Assembly (NCBI GenBank): GCA_019695345.1
Contig: JAIBAE010000027.1
Coordinates: 1 to 47,617, forward strand
Source: Bacteroidota bacterium
Lineage (GTDB): Bacteria; Bacteroidota; Ignavibacteria; Kapaibacteriales; NICIL-2
Reading direction: 5' to 3'
DNA: 47,617 nt
Below the pieces are notes generated by a model. That model was not told where the DNA came from. It saw nothing but the letters and a program-made list of their open reading frames with translations, and did not search any database. Shown piece after piece: positions 8,449 to 16,823 of the stretch. The stretch's first letter is position 1; each line of letters starts with the position of its first letter. The translations under genes were made by a program, and so were the position numbers.

Positions 8449-9078
8449 ATGATTGACAACGGTACAAATACAGAAGACACCTATCATACCATTGAAACTG
8501 AACAAAGGGCAGAATTCAAGGTCAAAAGTAGTGTTTTTATTGGTACCGCAACCCCTATTAATTCTAAAGAGCAAGCTATTGAGCGTTTAGAGATGATTCG
8601 TAAAGAATTTTACGATGCTACACACAATTGCTATGCTTACAGACTGGGAGAGAAAGGTTTGGACTTCCGAGCCGCCGACGATGGTGAACCAAACGGTACA
8701 GCAGGCAAACCAATTCTCTTTTCAATCCAGAAGTACGGCGTAAGTGACATTTTATTGGTTGTTACCAGATATTTTGGCGGTACTAAACTGGGTACCGGCG
8801 GTTTAGCACGTGCATATTCCGCTTCAGCTGAAGCAGTACTAAGCGTTTGCACTAAGAAACCTGTTTACAAAACAAGTTTGGTAAGAGTGTTTTGTACATA
8901 TGAGGATGTAAAGACAATTTTAAAGTTACTTGAAAAACATGCTGTTAGCTTTGAGGGAGATTATCGTGATGCAATTGAATTCACAGCCCATGTATTTAGC
9001 TCTAAAGTCGAACAGTTCTCCAATGAACTTACAACTCTTACTAACGGGAGATCCGGAATTGTCACTAAAGAATTATAA
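8449..9078 (+). CDS. YigZ/IMPACT family protein
   Basis: A 209-residue cytoplasmic protein with the UPF0029 (IMPACT N-terminal) domain in its first 125 residues: KSSVFIGTA near 26-34, THNCYAYRLG near 63-72, DDGEPNGTAGKPIL near 80-93 and RYFGGTKLGTGGLARAYS near 108-125. The remaining C-terminal part matches the smaller alpha/beta domain of YigZ. The length equals E. coli YigZ (about 205). Its function is not settled; eukaryotic IMPACT acts in translational control through GCN1 binding. It is divergently paired with bshA, with a 28-bp spacer. Confidence 0.9.
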   Translation: MIDNGTNTEDTYHTIETEQRAEFKVKSSVFIGTATPINSKEQAIERLEMIRKEFYDATHNCYAYRLGEKGLDFRAADDGEPNGTAGKPILFSIQKYGVSDILLVVTRYFGGTKLGTGGLARAYSASAEAVLSVCTKKPVYKTSLVRVFCTYEDVKTILKLLEKHAVSFEGDYRDAIEFTAHVFSSKVEQFSNELTTLTNGRSGIVTKEL

Positions 9079-9143
9079 AGACAATATCAGAAAACAGTAA
9101 TTCGTTACTCACTAAAAATTCGTTTCACCTAATATTAACTACC

Positions 9144-9350
9144 ATGACAGTTTCAGATAGCACCAACATCTTTGATTATGAGATTCTCATTCGTCGGTAC
9201 GATATGTCGAACCAATATGCTTCGTACTGCCCTCAACTTGCAAGAATGATAAAAGGAGAAGCACACGAAGAAGTTGAAAACGCCATGAAAGATGTTATCA
9301 TGCAGCATATTAACGCATTAAAGGAACAACAACCTAAATCTGTAACGTAA
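9144..9350 (+). CDS. Small HicB-like protein without a HicA partner
   Basis: A 68-residue protein. Residues 12-59 follow the outline of the HicB antitoxin fold: a first strand (YEILIRRYD), the YxSYCPQLARMIKGE segment that parallels the CPELPGC strand and turn of HicB, then HEEVENAMKDVIMQHINAL as the helix. No HicA-like toxin ORF (small, basic, with G-x-H) is next to it and it lacks the C-terminal DNA-binding domain of full-length HicB, so it is more likely a solitary HicB-type domain than an active toxin-antitoxin pair. It is 65 bp after the YigZ-family gene and 70 bp before the TPR gene, all on the same strand. Family assignment is tentative. Confidence 0.6.
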   Translation: MTVSDSTNIFDYEILIRRYDMSNQYASYCPQLARMIKGEAHEEVENAMKDVIMQHINALKEQQPKSVT

Positions 9351-9420
9351 CATCCTGTTACTTTTTATATTACATGATGTCGTAAGCGCAAATTCAATTC
9401 TATAGGTTGGAGAAACAACA

Positions 9421-10578
9421 ATGAAACGTACATTATTTGGAATTATACTTATTCTTTGTGCATTTGTAACTGTTAGTAATGCACAGTGGGTTTTTTCTAA
9501 GCAGGATGCAGAGTTTAATATACGTCGTGGCATGACATGTGTGTATAATACACGTTTTGACAGCGCCACTATTTATTTCAATAGGGTTATTTCCGATTAT
9601 CCAGATCACCCTGCTGGTTATTTTATGGACGCTATGGTAGAATGGTGGAAAATACAAATTCAAGGAGTTAGCAAATCCGATCCATCAGCATTTCTGTATA
9701 AGATTGACCGTGTTACTACTGTTTGCGATAAACTGATAGAAAAGAATGAGAACGATATAATAGGATTGTTCTTTAAGGGTGGGGCACTTGGTTTCAGAGG
9801 TAGGTATTATGCATCCTCGCAAAGCTGGCTTAAAGCTGCAAACGACGGACGTGAAGCATTAGATATATTAGTTCGCTGTAGTAAAATTGCACCGGGAAAC
9901 AGCGATATTATGCTTGGTACAGGAATCTACAATTATTATGCTGCTTCACTACCGGAGAAATATCCCGCTCTAAAAACAGTAATGGTATTTCTTCCAAGTG
10001 GTGATAAAAAACTGGGACTTCTACAATTAGAATCCGCTTCTAAAAATGCAAAGTTTGCAAATGTTGAGGCAAAAGTCTTACTTCAACAAGTATACGGTCC
10101 ACAGTTTGACGATAACAGAACCGAATACAACCGTATCTGTACCGATCTTTATACTTCATACCCCGGAAATGCTATTTTCCATAGAAAGTATGCGTACAGT
10201 TTAACATTGTTAGGACAAAATGATACCGCACAGAGTGAGTGGCGCAAGGTGTTAAATGGGTACAGAACCAAACAATTTGGATATGATATTCAAGCTGCCC
10301 GAGAGGCATTGTACTATATTGGAACAATCAACTTTACAAACGGGAAAATTGATGAAGCACTTCCCTATTTATACAAATGCGATGAAGCATGCAGAGCACT
10401 CAATCAAGATGATGATGCTTTTATGATAAAGCTAAATATTACAATTGGAAAGATTTACGACCTACAAGGTCAACGTGAGCTTGCACTAAAACAATATAAT
10501 AAAGTACTTTCGTGGGATGACCTAAAAGGTAGTCACGACGAAGTAAAGCAATACATCCAAAAACCATACGGTAAATAA
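9421..10578 (+). CDS. Exported tetratricopeptide-repeat protein
   Basis: A 385-residue protein with a signal peptide (hydrophobic core residues 6-17, cleavage near SNAQ-W). The mature part is helical with TPR-like units, for example around residues 35-70 (ATIYFNRVISDYPDHPAGYF), about 230-260 (ELYTSYPGNAIFHRKYAYSLTLLGQND style) and about 290-370 (ALYYIGTINFTNGKIDEALPYLYKCD, then KIYDLQGQRELALKQYNKVL). It is probably periplasmic and may serve as a scaffold; no enzymatic motif is seen. GGAGAAAC sits 8-9 bp before the ATG and fixes the start. A strong hairpin terminator follows directly. Confidence 0.8.
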   Translation: MKRTLFGIILILCAFVTVSNAQWVFSKQDAEFNIRRGMTCVYNTRFDSATIYFNRVISDYPDHPAGYFMDAMVEWWKIQIQGVSKSDPSAFLYKIDRVTTVCDKLIEKNENDIIGLFFKGGALGFRGRYYASSQSWLKAANDGREALDILVRCSKIAPGNSDIMLGTGIYNYYAASLPEKYPALKTVMVFLPSGDKKLGLLQLESASKNAKFANVEAKVLLQQVYGPQFDDNRTEYNRICTDLYTSYPGNAIFHRKYAYSLTLLGQNDTAQSEWRKVLNGYRTKQFGYDIQAAREALYYIGTINFTNGKIDEALPYLYKCDEACRALNQDDDAFMIKLNITIGKIYDLQGQRELALKQYNKVLSWDDLKGSHDEVKQYIQKPYGK

Positions 10579-10584
10579 AAAAAA

Positions 10585-10611
10585 ACGAGAGTATCCTGTT
10601 CATACTCTCGT
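10585..10611 (+). terminator. Rho-independent terminator after the TPR gene
   Basis: A perfect 10-bp stem ACGAGAGTAT / ATACTCTCGT with a 7-nt loop, 6 bp after the stop codon. An A-tract precedes it and a short T-run follows. Confidence 0.8.
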
Positions 10612-10689
10612 TTACCCTGTTGCTATACTGTTTTACTCTACAACTAAATATCGTCAGCATTTGGTAGTACTTTAACACGGATGAATATT

Positions 10690-10750
10690 TTTTTTTCAAA
10701 GCGGCACCAAGCCAAGTCCTAATTTATTATCGCCATTTGCCGGAGAGAAC
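10690..10750 (+). repeat. Dispersed intergenic element, family A copy 4
   Basis: The left box is degraded, but GCGGCACC and right box TGCCGGAGAGAAC are intact. CGGCA (10702-10706) pairs with TGCCG (10738-10742) across 31 nt. It lies between two terminators of convergent genes. Confidence 0.65.
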
Positions 10751-10786
10751 CTCAATAAAGCAACAACGCTAACCATGAATAACAAA

Positions 10787-10815
10787 AAAGCCCGATAGGA
10801 AACCTATCGGGCTTT
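10787..10815 (-). terminator. Rho-independent terminator of rpsA
   Basis: A perfect 13-bp stem AAAGCCCGATAGG / CCTATCGGGCTTT with a 3-nt loop. On the minus strand it is followed by TTTTTT-type sequence. It lies 22 bp past the rpsA stop codon. Confidence 0.9.
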
Positions 10816-10836
10816 AGTTTTTCCTAGCGGCTGATA

Positions 10837-12804
10837 TTATTCAGCAGCTGGTGCTTCCGGAGTTGCCTCTGGTGCAGCTTCTTCGGTAGCAGGAGCAGCA
10901 GCTTCTTCAGTTGCTGGTGCTTCGTATGGTAAGCCTTGTAATTCTTCGCCAACTACTGCAGCAATTGCAGCTACTTCTTCAGGAGCTATAGGTTGACCGC
11001 CCTCAGCAACATATTTATCTGCATTTGGAACCGGATGCGCGGTGTTATATGTATTAATAACATCTGCATCTTTATCTTTTAATGCATCAACAGCAGAAAG
11101 AACAATCTTCTTAGCTTCTTTGTCGAACTCAACTACTTTTAATGGTAAGTTGTCGCCAACGTGGAAGAAATCAGCAATACTGCGAACTGGAGCAAATGAT
11201 AACTGTGATGAAGGTACAAAACCGTCAACGCCTTCAGGCATTTCAACAATAACACCTTTGTCAATAATGCGAACAATCTTACCTTCGGTTTCTGTTCCTA
11301 CAGTAAAGCGCTCAGCAAATACATCCCATGGGTTTTCAGTTATTTGTTTGTGACCTAAAGAAATTCTGCGGTGTTCTGGGTCAATTGTTAATACAATCAC
11401 ATCCAAAGAGTCACCTTTTTTAACAAATTCACCTGGGTGGCGAATTTTCTTGGTCCATGATAAGTCGCTGATGTGAACAAGACCATCAACACCCGGCTCT
11501 AATTCTACGAATACGCCGAAGTTTGTAAGGTTACGAACAATACCTTTGTGTACAGAACCAACAGGATATTTGTTCATTAAATCTTGCCATGGATCCGGCT
11601 CTAATTGTTTCATACCAAGAGCCAGCTTGCGTGTATCTTTATCAATATTCAATACAACAGCTTCCAACACCTGACCCAAGGAAACAAGTTGTGATGGGTG
11701 TTTAATGTGTTGTGTCCAAGACATTTCACTGATGTGAATAAGACCTTCGATACCTTTTTCAATTTCAATAAACACACCATAATCGGTAATGCTAACAACT
11801 TTACCTTTAACACGTGTGCTTGTGTCATACTTCTCACCAATGGTATCCCATGGATGTGGTGTGAGTTGTTTCATTCCCAACGAAATACGTTTCTTGTCGC
11901 CATCAAAATCAAGAACAACAACTTTAACGGTTGAGTCAAGCGTAACAATTTCTGATGGATGGTTAACACGACCCCATGATAAATCTGTGATGTGAACCAA
12001 ACCGTCAACACCGCCCAAGTCAACGAATACACCGAAGTCGCTGATGGCTTTAACAACACCCTCAAGTACCAAACCTTTATCCAACGAGTCAAGAATTTTG
12101 CCGCGTTGTTCGGTAAGTTGTTCTTCAAGAAGTACTTTATGGCTCACAACAACATTTTCACTTGGGTTGTTTACTTTAACAACACGAACGTCAATTGTTT
12201 TACCAACCCATGCATCAAAGTCGCGTACAGGGCGTGTATCAATTTGTGAACCCGGTAAGAATGCTTCGATACCTAATAAATCTACAACCATACCACCTTT
12301 AATACGACGTAAGATACGAACCTGAATAATATCTTGTTTCTCGTAGTGAGCCATGATATCATTCCATGTTTTCATAAAGTCAGCGCGTTTACGCGACAAT
12401 ACTAATCTGCCGTTTCCATCTTCAATCTTATCAACAAATACGTCTATACCATCACCAACGCTTAATAAGTCTGCCGCAACAGAAAACTCAGCGCGAGGTA
12501 TAACTCCAAGCGATTTAAATCCAATATCAACTAAAATTTCATCTTTGCTGATTGCACGGATTGTTCCGTGAACCATTTCATCTTCTTTAATTGCTGTTAA
12601 AGATGACTCAATCATTTTCCCAAACGCACTCTCGTCCATTTCCGGGAATTCGATATCGCCTTCAAGTAAAGCGGCAATTGCGCTCTTGCGCGATAATTTA
12701 ACCGGTGCTTCCTCGATAATCACCGGTTCTTGCCGAGATTCAGCAACAGCTTCTACCGCTGTTTCTGCTGTTTCTTCAGCTACATTTTCATTCAATTCAG
12801 ACAT
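10837..12804 (-). CDS. rpsA: 30S ribosomal protein S1
   Basis: A 655-residue RNA-binding protein that places mRNA on the 30S subunit. Six S1 (OB-fold) domains are visible, roughly at 76-142, 160-225, 245-315, 332-402, 419-489 and 505-573; the central ones carry the repeated GVFVxL...GLVHISDLSW pattern. It is longer than E. coli S1 (557) because of an acidic N-terminal tail of about 70 residues and a low-complexity Ala/Pro/Glu tail after about residue 610, both common in Bacteroidota-type S1. An AGGAG Shine-Dalgarno sequence lies 7-8 bp before the ATG, unusually clear for this window. A sigma70-like promoter and a strong terminator flank it, so it is monocistronic. Confidence 0.95.
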   Translation of the reverse strand: MSELNENVAEETAETAVEAVAESRQEPVIIEEAPVKLSRKSAIAALLEGDIEFPEMDESAFGKMIESSLTAIKEDEMVHGTIRAISKDEILVDIGFKSLGVIPRAEFSVAADLLSVGDGIDVFVDKIEDGNGRLVLSRKRADFMKTWNDIMAHYEKQDIIQVRILRRIKGGMVVDLLGIEAFLPGSQIDTRPVRDFDAWVGKTIDVRVVKVNNPSENVVVSHKVLLEEQLTEQRGKILDSLDKGLVLEGVVKAISDFGVFVDLGGVDGLVHITDLSWGRVNHPSEIVTLDSTVKVVVLDFDGDKKRISLGMKQLTPHPWDTIGEKYDTSTRVKGKVVSITDYGVFIEIEKGIEGLIHISEMSWTQHIKHPSQLVSLGQVLEAVVLNIDKDTRKLALGMKQLEPDPWQDLMNKYPVGSVHKGIVRNLTNFGVFVELEPGVDGLVHISDLSWTKKIRHPGEFVKKGDSLDVIVLTIDPEHRRISLGHKQITENPWDVFAERFTVGTETEGKIVRIIDKGVIVEMPEGVDGFVPSSQLSFAPVRSIADFFHVGDNLPLKVVEFDKEAKKIVLSAVDALKDKDADVINTYNTAHPVPNADKYVAEGGQPIAPEEVAAIAAVVGEELQGLPYEAPATEEAAAPATEEAAPEATPEAPAAE

Positions 12805-12837
12805 TGAAAACTCCTGTGGTTACCTCATAACCCGCGC

Positions 12838-12864
12838 ATTATAAGCAACCCAAAAAATAGTAAA
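12838..12864 (-). promoter_or_regulatory. Sigma70-like promoter of rpsA
   Basis: On the minus strand TTTACT (12859-12864) and a perfect TATAAT (12838-12843) are spaced by 15 bp; TATAAT ends 33 bp before the rpsA start. It differs from the TAnnTTTG boxes seen before most other genes here. The spacer is short, so this remains a prediction. Confidence 0.4.
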
Positions 12865-12951
12865 ACATACTCCCGCGGAAGAATTAGATACGCAAGTTAC
12901 GTGTTTTCATTGTATTAACAATGGAAGGTGGTAGGTTTTCAACAAAGTTTT

Positions 12952-13014
12952 TGCTATCGCGGGACGGCTCCGAATGTTGTTTATTATTGTAACGATACCT
13001 TGCCGGAATGTAGC
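12952..13014 (+). repeat. Dispersed intergenic element, family A copy 5
   Basis: TGCTATCGC box, ACGGCTCC, and right part TTGCCGGAATGTAGC. The stem CGGCT (12965-12969) / TGCCG (13001-13005) has one mismatch. It lies in the 350-bp gap between rpsA and the gldM-like gene; the rest of that gap (13015-13154) shows only a small inverted repeat, AACCT/AGGTT, at 13063-13074. Confidence 0.6.
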
Positions 13015-13154
13015 GTCATTTTTCAAAACACATTTTCAGACTGAGTTAACTTCATTCACAGTAACCTTTAGGTTGCAATGGTGCTTCTGTCGCGCACGAA
13101 AAGGTTTATAATATAGCTGGCTGTTTGGCGCGCCTGTGCTAACAAAAACCTTAC

Positions 13155-14693
13155 TTAATTATCGTTATAGCGTACTTCGCGTTGTTGGGAGTAACGCTTG
13201 TATCCGTTAATGGCACGCACAGTAATGGTGTTCTGTTGAGGTGGGATAACAAACACCTGCAAATGCACATTATACTGCTTATTATACTCGTGGTCGCCAA
13301 ACATTTCCTGAACTTTACCCTGTAGCCCAGTAGTTTCGAGTTTTACCCGAGACTGATTATCGGTTTGCAAACCATAGCCCCGTGTACGAATTCTGATGCT
13401 TCCATTTTCCATTTTTGATATATCAATAATTTCGGGTGTAGGAAAATTATTAACTGTAATTCCAACCGATTGCCCTATTTTCTTACCGTTCAACATTCTA
13501 TCCAGATAAAATGTTTTTCCGGTATCGGATACTGAAGGTGTGAATGAAAAAGGCTCGCCTTGTAACGATGTTGCCCTGCTATTATCTTTATCATCGCGAA
13601 GCACAGCAGTTGCCTGAGAGCTGTTGATAAATGGCAAACCCGGATTAATTGAATAACTAACACCGGGGTACATTTGCGTTGGTACATTAGGATTACTTAG
13701 TTGCTTTGCAATTACTCCAAACATCACCGAGACTTCCTTTTTATCGCTTGCACGCTGTGCTGTAACCTGATATGTTGTTAACCCAGTTGCAGGAGCAGTT
13801 CCGCGAACAACTATTTCATTACCCTCAATTTTTAAATATGCAGAACCACCTGTAACAGTGGGTGTACCAAGTAAATCGCGGGATGGGTCTGCACCATACA
13901 CGGTAATTCTGTTTTCCCATTCCTGATATGCAAGCGTTGTTAAGTTAGGTTCATACCGAGGTTGAAGTGTAAACTGCCCCGGAGGCGGAATTGCCTGCTG
14001 TCTACTTGCAGCAATTTGTTCTGCAAGCTCACGTATTTTTTGCTGTGTTAAGCTATCATTTAAGGAAAGTGCTTGTTGATTGAGAGTTACTAAGGTGTTA
14101 GGGTTTCCGCTACCGCCATCAACATACAGCATTGCTACTGTAAATTCTGTTTCGGAGGTTAAACGTATTGTTGTATCCGCACCCAACAATTGACGTATAT
14201 AATCTTGTTGGACATCGCTTAAAGTTTGCGGGAGAATTGGAGTAGCAGTGGCTGTAACATGAACTTTAAACAATCTGTTCATGCGTTCTTTAGTAGGTGG
14301 TGTCCATGTAAAGTGCATATTCCCTTGTTCAATATCACCTGTTAAATGAAACAGCTGTGTGTTTGTTTCTCCTGCCGACGTTAACCGAATATGTTGTTTG
14401 TACGAAATGTCTTCAATCTGAAAATCGTAATGAACATCTCGCATTGCACCGGAATAATAAATGGTATTCATTGAATCACACGTAACAACTGCTATTGAAT
14501 CACCTTTACTTACCACTCTGCATAACATGGTTGTACGTTCGGGGTGTACACTAAACGATGATTGCAACAACGACATGATAACACCCGTAGCACGATGCTC
14601 CTCACGACGCTTATCCGGAATTAACAAGATAAGCGAGGCAAGATAGAGAATAAAGTATATCTCTATAAATCGTTTGCGACGGTGTTTTTTCAT
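13155..14693 (-). CDS. gldM: GldM/PorM-like T9SS motor protein (divergent)
   Basis: A 512-residue protein, close in length to GldM (513) and PorM (516). A basic N-terminus is followed by one membrane helix (about residues 9-26), then a large periplasmic part built of beta-rich domains (about 45-150, 245-330, 335-425, 426-512), the GldM architecture. A helical stretch near 205-235 separates the first two. It overlaps the GldL-like gene by one base (TAATG), as expected for a coupled motor pair. GldM couples the proton-driven GldL motor to outer-membrane T9SS parts. Sequence similarity is low by eye, so the assignment rests on architecture, length and the gldL neighbour. GldK and GldN are not adjacent. 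Confidence 0.6.
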   Translation of the reverse strand: MKKHRRKRFIEIYFILYLASLILLIPDKRREEHRATGVIMSLLQSSFSVHPERTTMLCRVVSKGDSIAVVTCDSMNTIYYSGAMRDVHYDFQIEDISYKQHIRLTSAGETNTQLFHLTGDIEQGNMHFTWTPPTKERMNRLFKVHVTATATPILPQTLSDVQQDYIRQLLGADTTIRLTSETEFTVAMLYVDGGSGNPNTLVTLNQQALSLNDSLTQQKIRELAEQIAASRQQAIPPPGQFTLQPRYEPNLTTLAYQEWENRITVYGADPSRDLLGTPTVTGGSAYLKIEGNEIVVRGTAPATGLTTYQVTAQRASDKKEVSVMFGVIAKQLSNPNVPTQMYPGVSYSINPGLPFINSSQATAVLRDDKDNSRATSLQGEPFSFTPSVSDTGKTFYLDRMLNGKKIGQSVGITVNNFPTPEIIDISKMENGSIRIRTRGYGLQTDNQSRVKLETTGLQGKVQEMFGDHEYNKQYNVHLQVFVIPPQQNTITVRAINGYKRYSQQREVRYNDN

Positions 14694-15484
14694 TATTTGA
14701 GTTTAGCGCTTAACAGGTTTTCAACTTCTCTTCGCACAGCAACTTGAATCTCTTCGCGTTGTAAAGTGCGGGTAGCAATATTTAACTCGTGGATTGCTTC
14801 CTTAAACTGTTTAAGTGTTTCGTTGGTTTGTTTCATGGTGTTTATCAGCTCGGGGTTAGGGGCTACCGCATGGGCAGCTGTTTCGGTTGCTGTTCGTACC
14901 AGATTCGAGAGTTCAGAATTCTCGCGGGTAAGTTCTTTCAGAGATTCTACTGCATTCTCTACATTTATAGCAACAGCTGCGTAGTCTCTTCCAATCTCAC
15001 CTATTTCTCGCAGTAAATCATGTTGCTCATCATCATCTTTATTGGAATCGTTAAATGTATCCTCGTCCACTTCATCAGTCGGCGAAAAGTACATAACCAT
15101 AAACATTACAATTAACAAAAACGCTTCAAACGCAATCGAGCCAAGCACGGCGTTATCAGTAACTTTATCGCTGAACCTGCGGATACCAATTACCACTAAC
15201 AAAATAGCTGCACCAAAGTAAACAAACGAGTTTATGGTGGAATAGTAAAATCGGTTTACAACCTCTTGCATCCATAACGAAGTACCCGAAAAAAAACCAA
15301 GCGGATGCAATACCGTAACTTCATGGTGTGAATACCTATACACTTCTTTAACCGAAGTACATAATCTCCACATTGTGGATAACGTGGTAAATCCACTTAA
15401 CTGTTTATCAAAGCGAAGCTCGCGGAATACTTCCCGAACTAACGCTCTTCCCTCGCGGGTTGCTAACGATCTTATTTCTTTCAT
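14693..15484 (-). CDS. gldL: GldL-like T9SS motor protein with N-terminal extension
   Basis: A 263-residue protein from the ATG at 15484. A GTG at 15511, directly next to the upstream stop codon, would add 9 residues; I preferred ATG because neither has a Shine-Dalgarno sequence. Two membrane helices lie at about 85-102 and 110-133. The second carries a buried glutamate (IAFEAFLL, E120), followed by SPTDEVDED; F. johnsoniae GldL has the same pattern, a TM2 glutamate in LLTEALIF then FEPVDDE. The rest is a cytoplasmic coiled coil, also as in GldL. Unlike GldL, about 85 residues precede TM1. It lies between an LptF/G permease and a GldM-like gene, forming a tight operon. Confidence 0.65.
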   Translation of the reverse strand: MKEIRSLATREGRALVREVFRELRFDKQLSGFTTLSTMWRLCTSVKEVYRYSHHEVTVLHPLGFFSGTSLWMQEVVNRFYYSTINSFVYFGAAILLVVIGIRRFSDKVTDNAVLGSIAFEAFLLIVMFMVMYFSPTDEVDEDTFNDSNKDDDEQHDLLREIGEIGRDYAAVAINVENAVESLKELTRENSELSNLVRTATETAAHAVAPNPELINTMKQTNETLKQFKEAIHELNIATRTLQREEIQVAVRREVENLLSAKLK

Positions 15485-15511
15485 AACGTTGTTATTTACA
15501 GGTTTGTACAC

Positions 15512-16600
15512 CTATGTTTTGGTTCTAAGTAAATTCAGAACTCCAATAATAAAGAATATACCATTTGCCGCCCACCCAATCACCGCCGGATGTGTATTTA
15601 TTTCCATCCCGATAGATTGGCTTACTTTGGTAAACACTAAATACACAAACGATACCACCATAGCCGTTGCAATCTCTACGGCAATTCCGCTCTTCTTTTT
15701 AACCGAGGCAAACGGTACTCCAAACATCACCACAATAAAATTGGCAAATGGAAATGCGTACTGACCGTAGTAATCAATTACCTTTTGCCGTACATCTTTA
15801 CCACCGCGTTCTAATATTGTAATGTATTCACGGAGTTCATCAAAATTCATTTCTTCCGGTGCGCGCTGTAATTCTGTAATACTGTGGTGGTTAATACTTA
15901 ACTTCAATGAGTCTTTATAAATTCTTCTAACCCTAAACTTTCCATCTTCAAAAGTACGTTCAAATCCATTGGAAATCATCCACACATTTTGAACACTGTC
16001 CCATTGTAATGTTTTTGCATCCAATCTCTTTTTTACAACAGGGTGCATTTCACTTTCGTAATACTCAACAATAATATCGTTTCCTGTTTTAGAGATAGCA
16101 TCATAATACGATAGCACTACATTGGTTGTAGGTGTCTCGCGGTAATACAAATTATACACCTGCGTTTGGTTACTGCCCGACCCCTTACCCAGATACTGAC
16201 GCTCGATACTTAATTTTTTAGTTAACGCGCGGGGCACTATCCAGCCATTAAAGTATAACTGTCCCGCACAAACCATTCCGCTAAGCAAAAGTATCGGAAT
16301 CATCATTCTGTACAAACTCATCCCGCCCGATTTCATAGCAGTGATTTCGTTCAGGTTTGTTAGTCGTCCAATGGAAAACAAGGAAGCAATAAGCATTGCC
16401 ACAGGAGTCAACAGTTTTAAAATCTCCGGAAAGAAATAGAAATAATACTTCAGGATTATCAACACCTGAACATTCAGGTCTAAGAATTTATCCAAACTCT
16501 CAAGGATATTCACCACTAAAAAAATAGTACACAGCGCAAGCACTGCAAACACAAACGTAGAAGCAAACGAACGGAGTATATAACGGTCAAGTTTATTCAT
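15512..16600 (-). CDS. LptF/LptG family permease
   Basis: A 362-residue inner-membrane protein of the YjgP/YjgQ family, which forms the membrane part of the lipopolysaccharide exporter LptB2FG. The N-terminus MNKLDRYILRSF, three membrane helices (about 11-33, 58-78 and 97-118), the cytosolic coupling segment RLTNLNEITAMKSGGMS between helices 2 and 3, a periplasmic beta-jellyroll domain (about 120-265) and three C-terminal helices (about 275-355) are all present. F and G cannot be told apart securely; the single copy could serve as either. It is the first gene of the operon and abuts the gldL-like gene, an unusual coupling of LPS transport with the T9SS motor. Confidence 0.85.
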   Translation of the reverse strand: MNKLDRYILRSFASTFVFAVLALCTIFLVVNILESLDKFLDLNVQVLIILKYYFYFFPEILKLLTPVAMLIASLFSIGRLTNLNEITAMKSGGMSLYRMMIPILLLSGMVCAGQLYFNGWIVPRALTKKLSIERQYLGKGSGSNQTQVYNLYYRETPTTNVVLSYYDAISKTGNDIIVEYYESEMHPVVKKRLDAKTLQWDSVQNVWMISNGFERTFEDGKFRVRRIYKDSLKLSINHHSITELQRAPEEMNFDELREYITILERGGKDVRQKVIDYYGQYAFPFANFIVVMFGVPFASVKKKSGIAVEIATAMVVSFVYLVFTKVSQSIGMEINTHPAVIGWAANGIFFIIGVLNLLRTKT

Positions 16601-16682
16601 AATGCAATTTACTATTATCGGACGTGCTTACCAACCGCACTCAACTATTTACCGTTATTGACAATATTTTACTAGATGTGTT

Positions 16683-16751
16683 TCCCTCCTCTGCCGAAGC
16701 GACCGCAACTGCGCCGCAACCCGGTCGGGAACAAACGTTACAGCATCGCAA
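16683..16751 (-). repeat. Dispersed GC-rich element, family B copy 1
   Basis: The minus strand reads TTGCGATGCTGTAACG, then CCCGACCGGGTTGCGGCGC, then GTCGCTTCGGCAGAGGAGGG. It is much more GC-rich than its surroundings. Confidence 0.7.
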
Positions 16752-16761
16752 TGAAAATAAA

Positions 16762-16795
16762 AAGGGCGACTGCGCTCCCTGCAACAGTCGCCCTT
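16762..16795 (-). terminator. Rho-independent terminator of the 16824-23639 operon
   Basis: A perfect 11-bp stem AAGGGCGACTG / CAGTCGCCCTT. On the minus strand it is followed by a T-rich run (TTTTTATTTT), 28 bp past the stop codon of the 1822-residue protein. Confidence 0.85.
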
Positions 16796-16823
16796 CGTTC
16801 AGGATTTTTTATAACCCCAAACT

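Noticed and set aside
9144-9350. HicAB toxin-antitoxin system
   Set aside because: No HicA-like ORF lies on either side; the neighbours are a YigZ protein and an exported TPR protein.
10690-10750. Family A elements as rho-independent terminators
   Set aside because: They have no T-tract and only a 5-bp stem around 30 nt; several lie upstream of divergent genes, and true terminators occur beside them.
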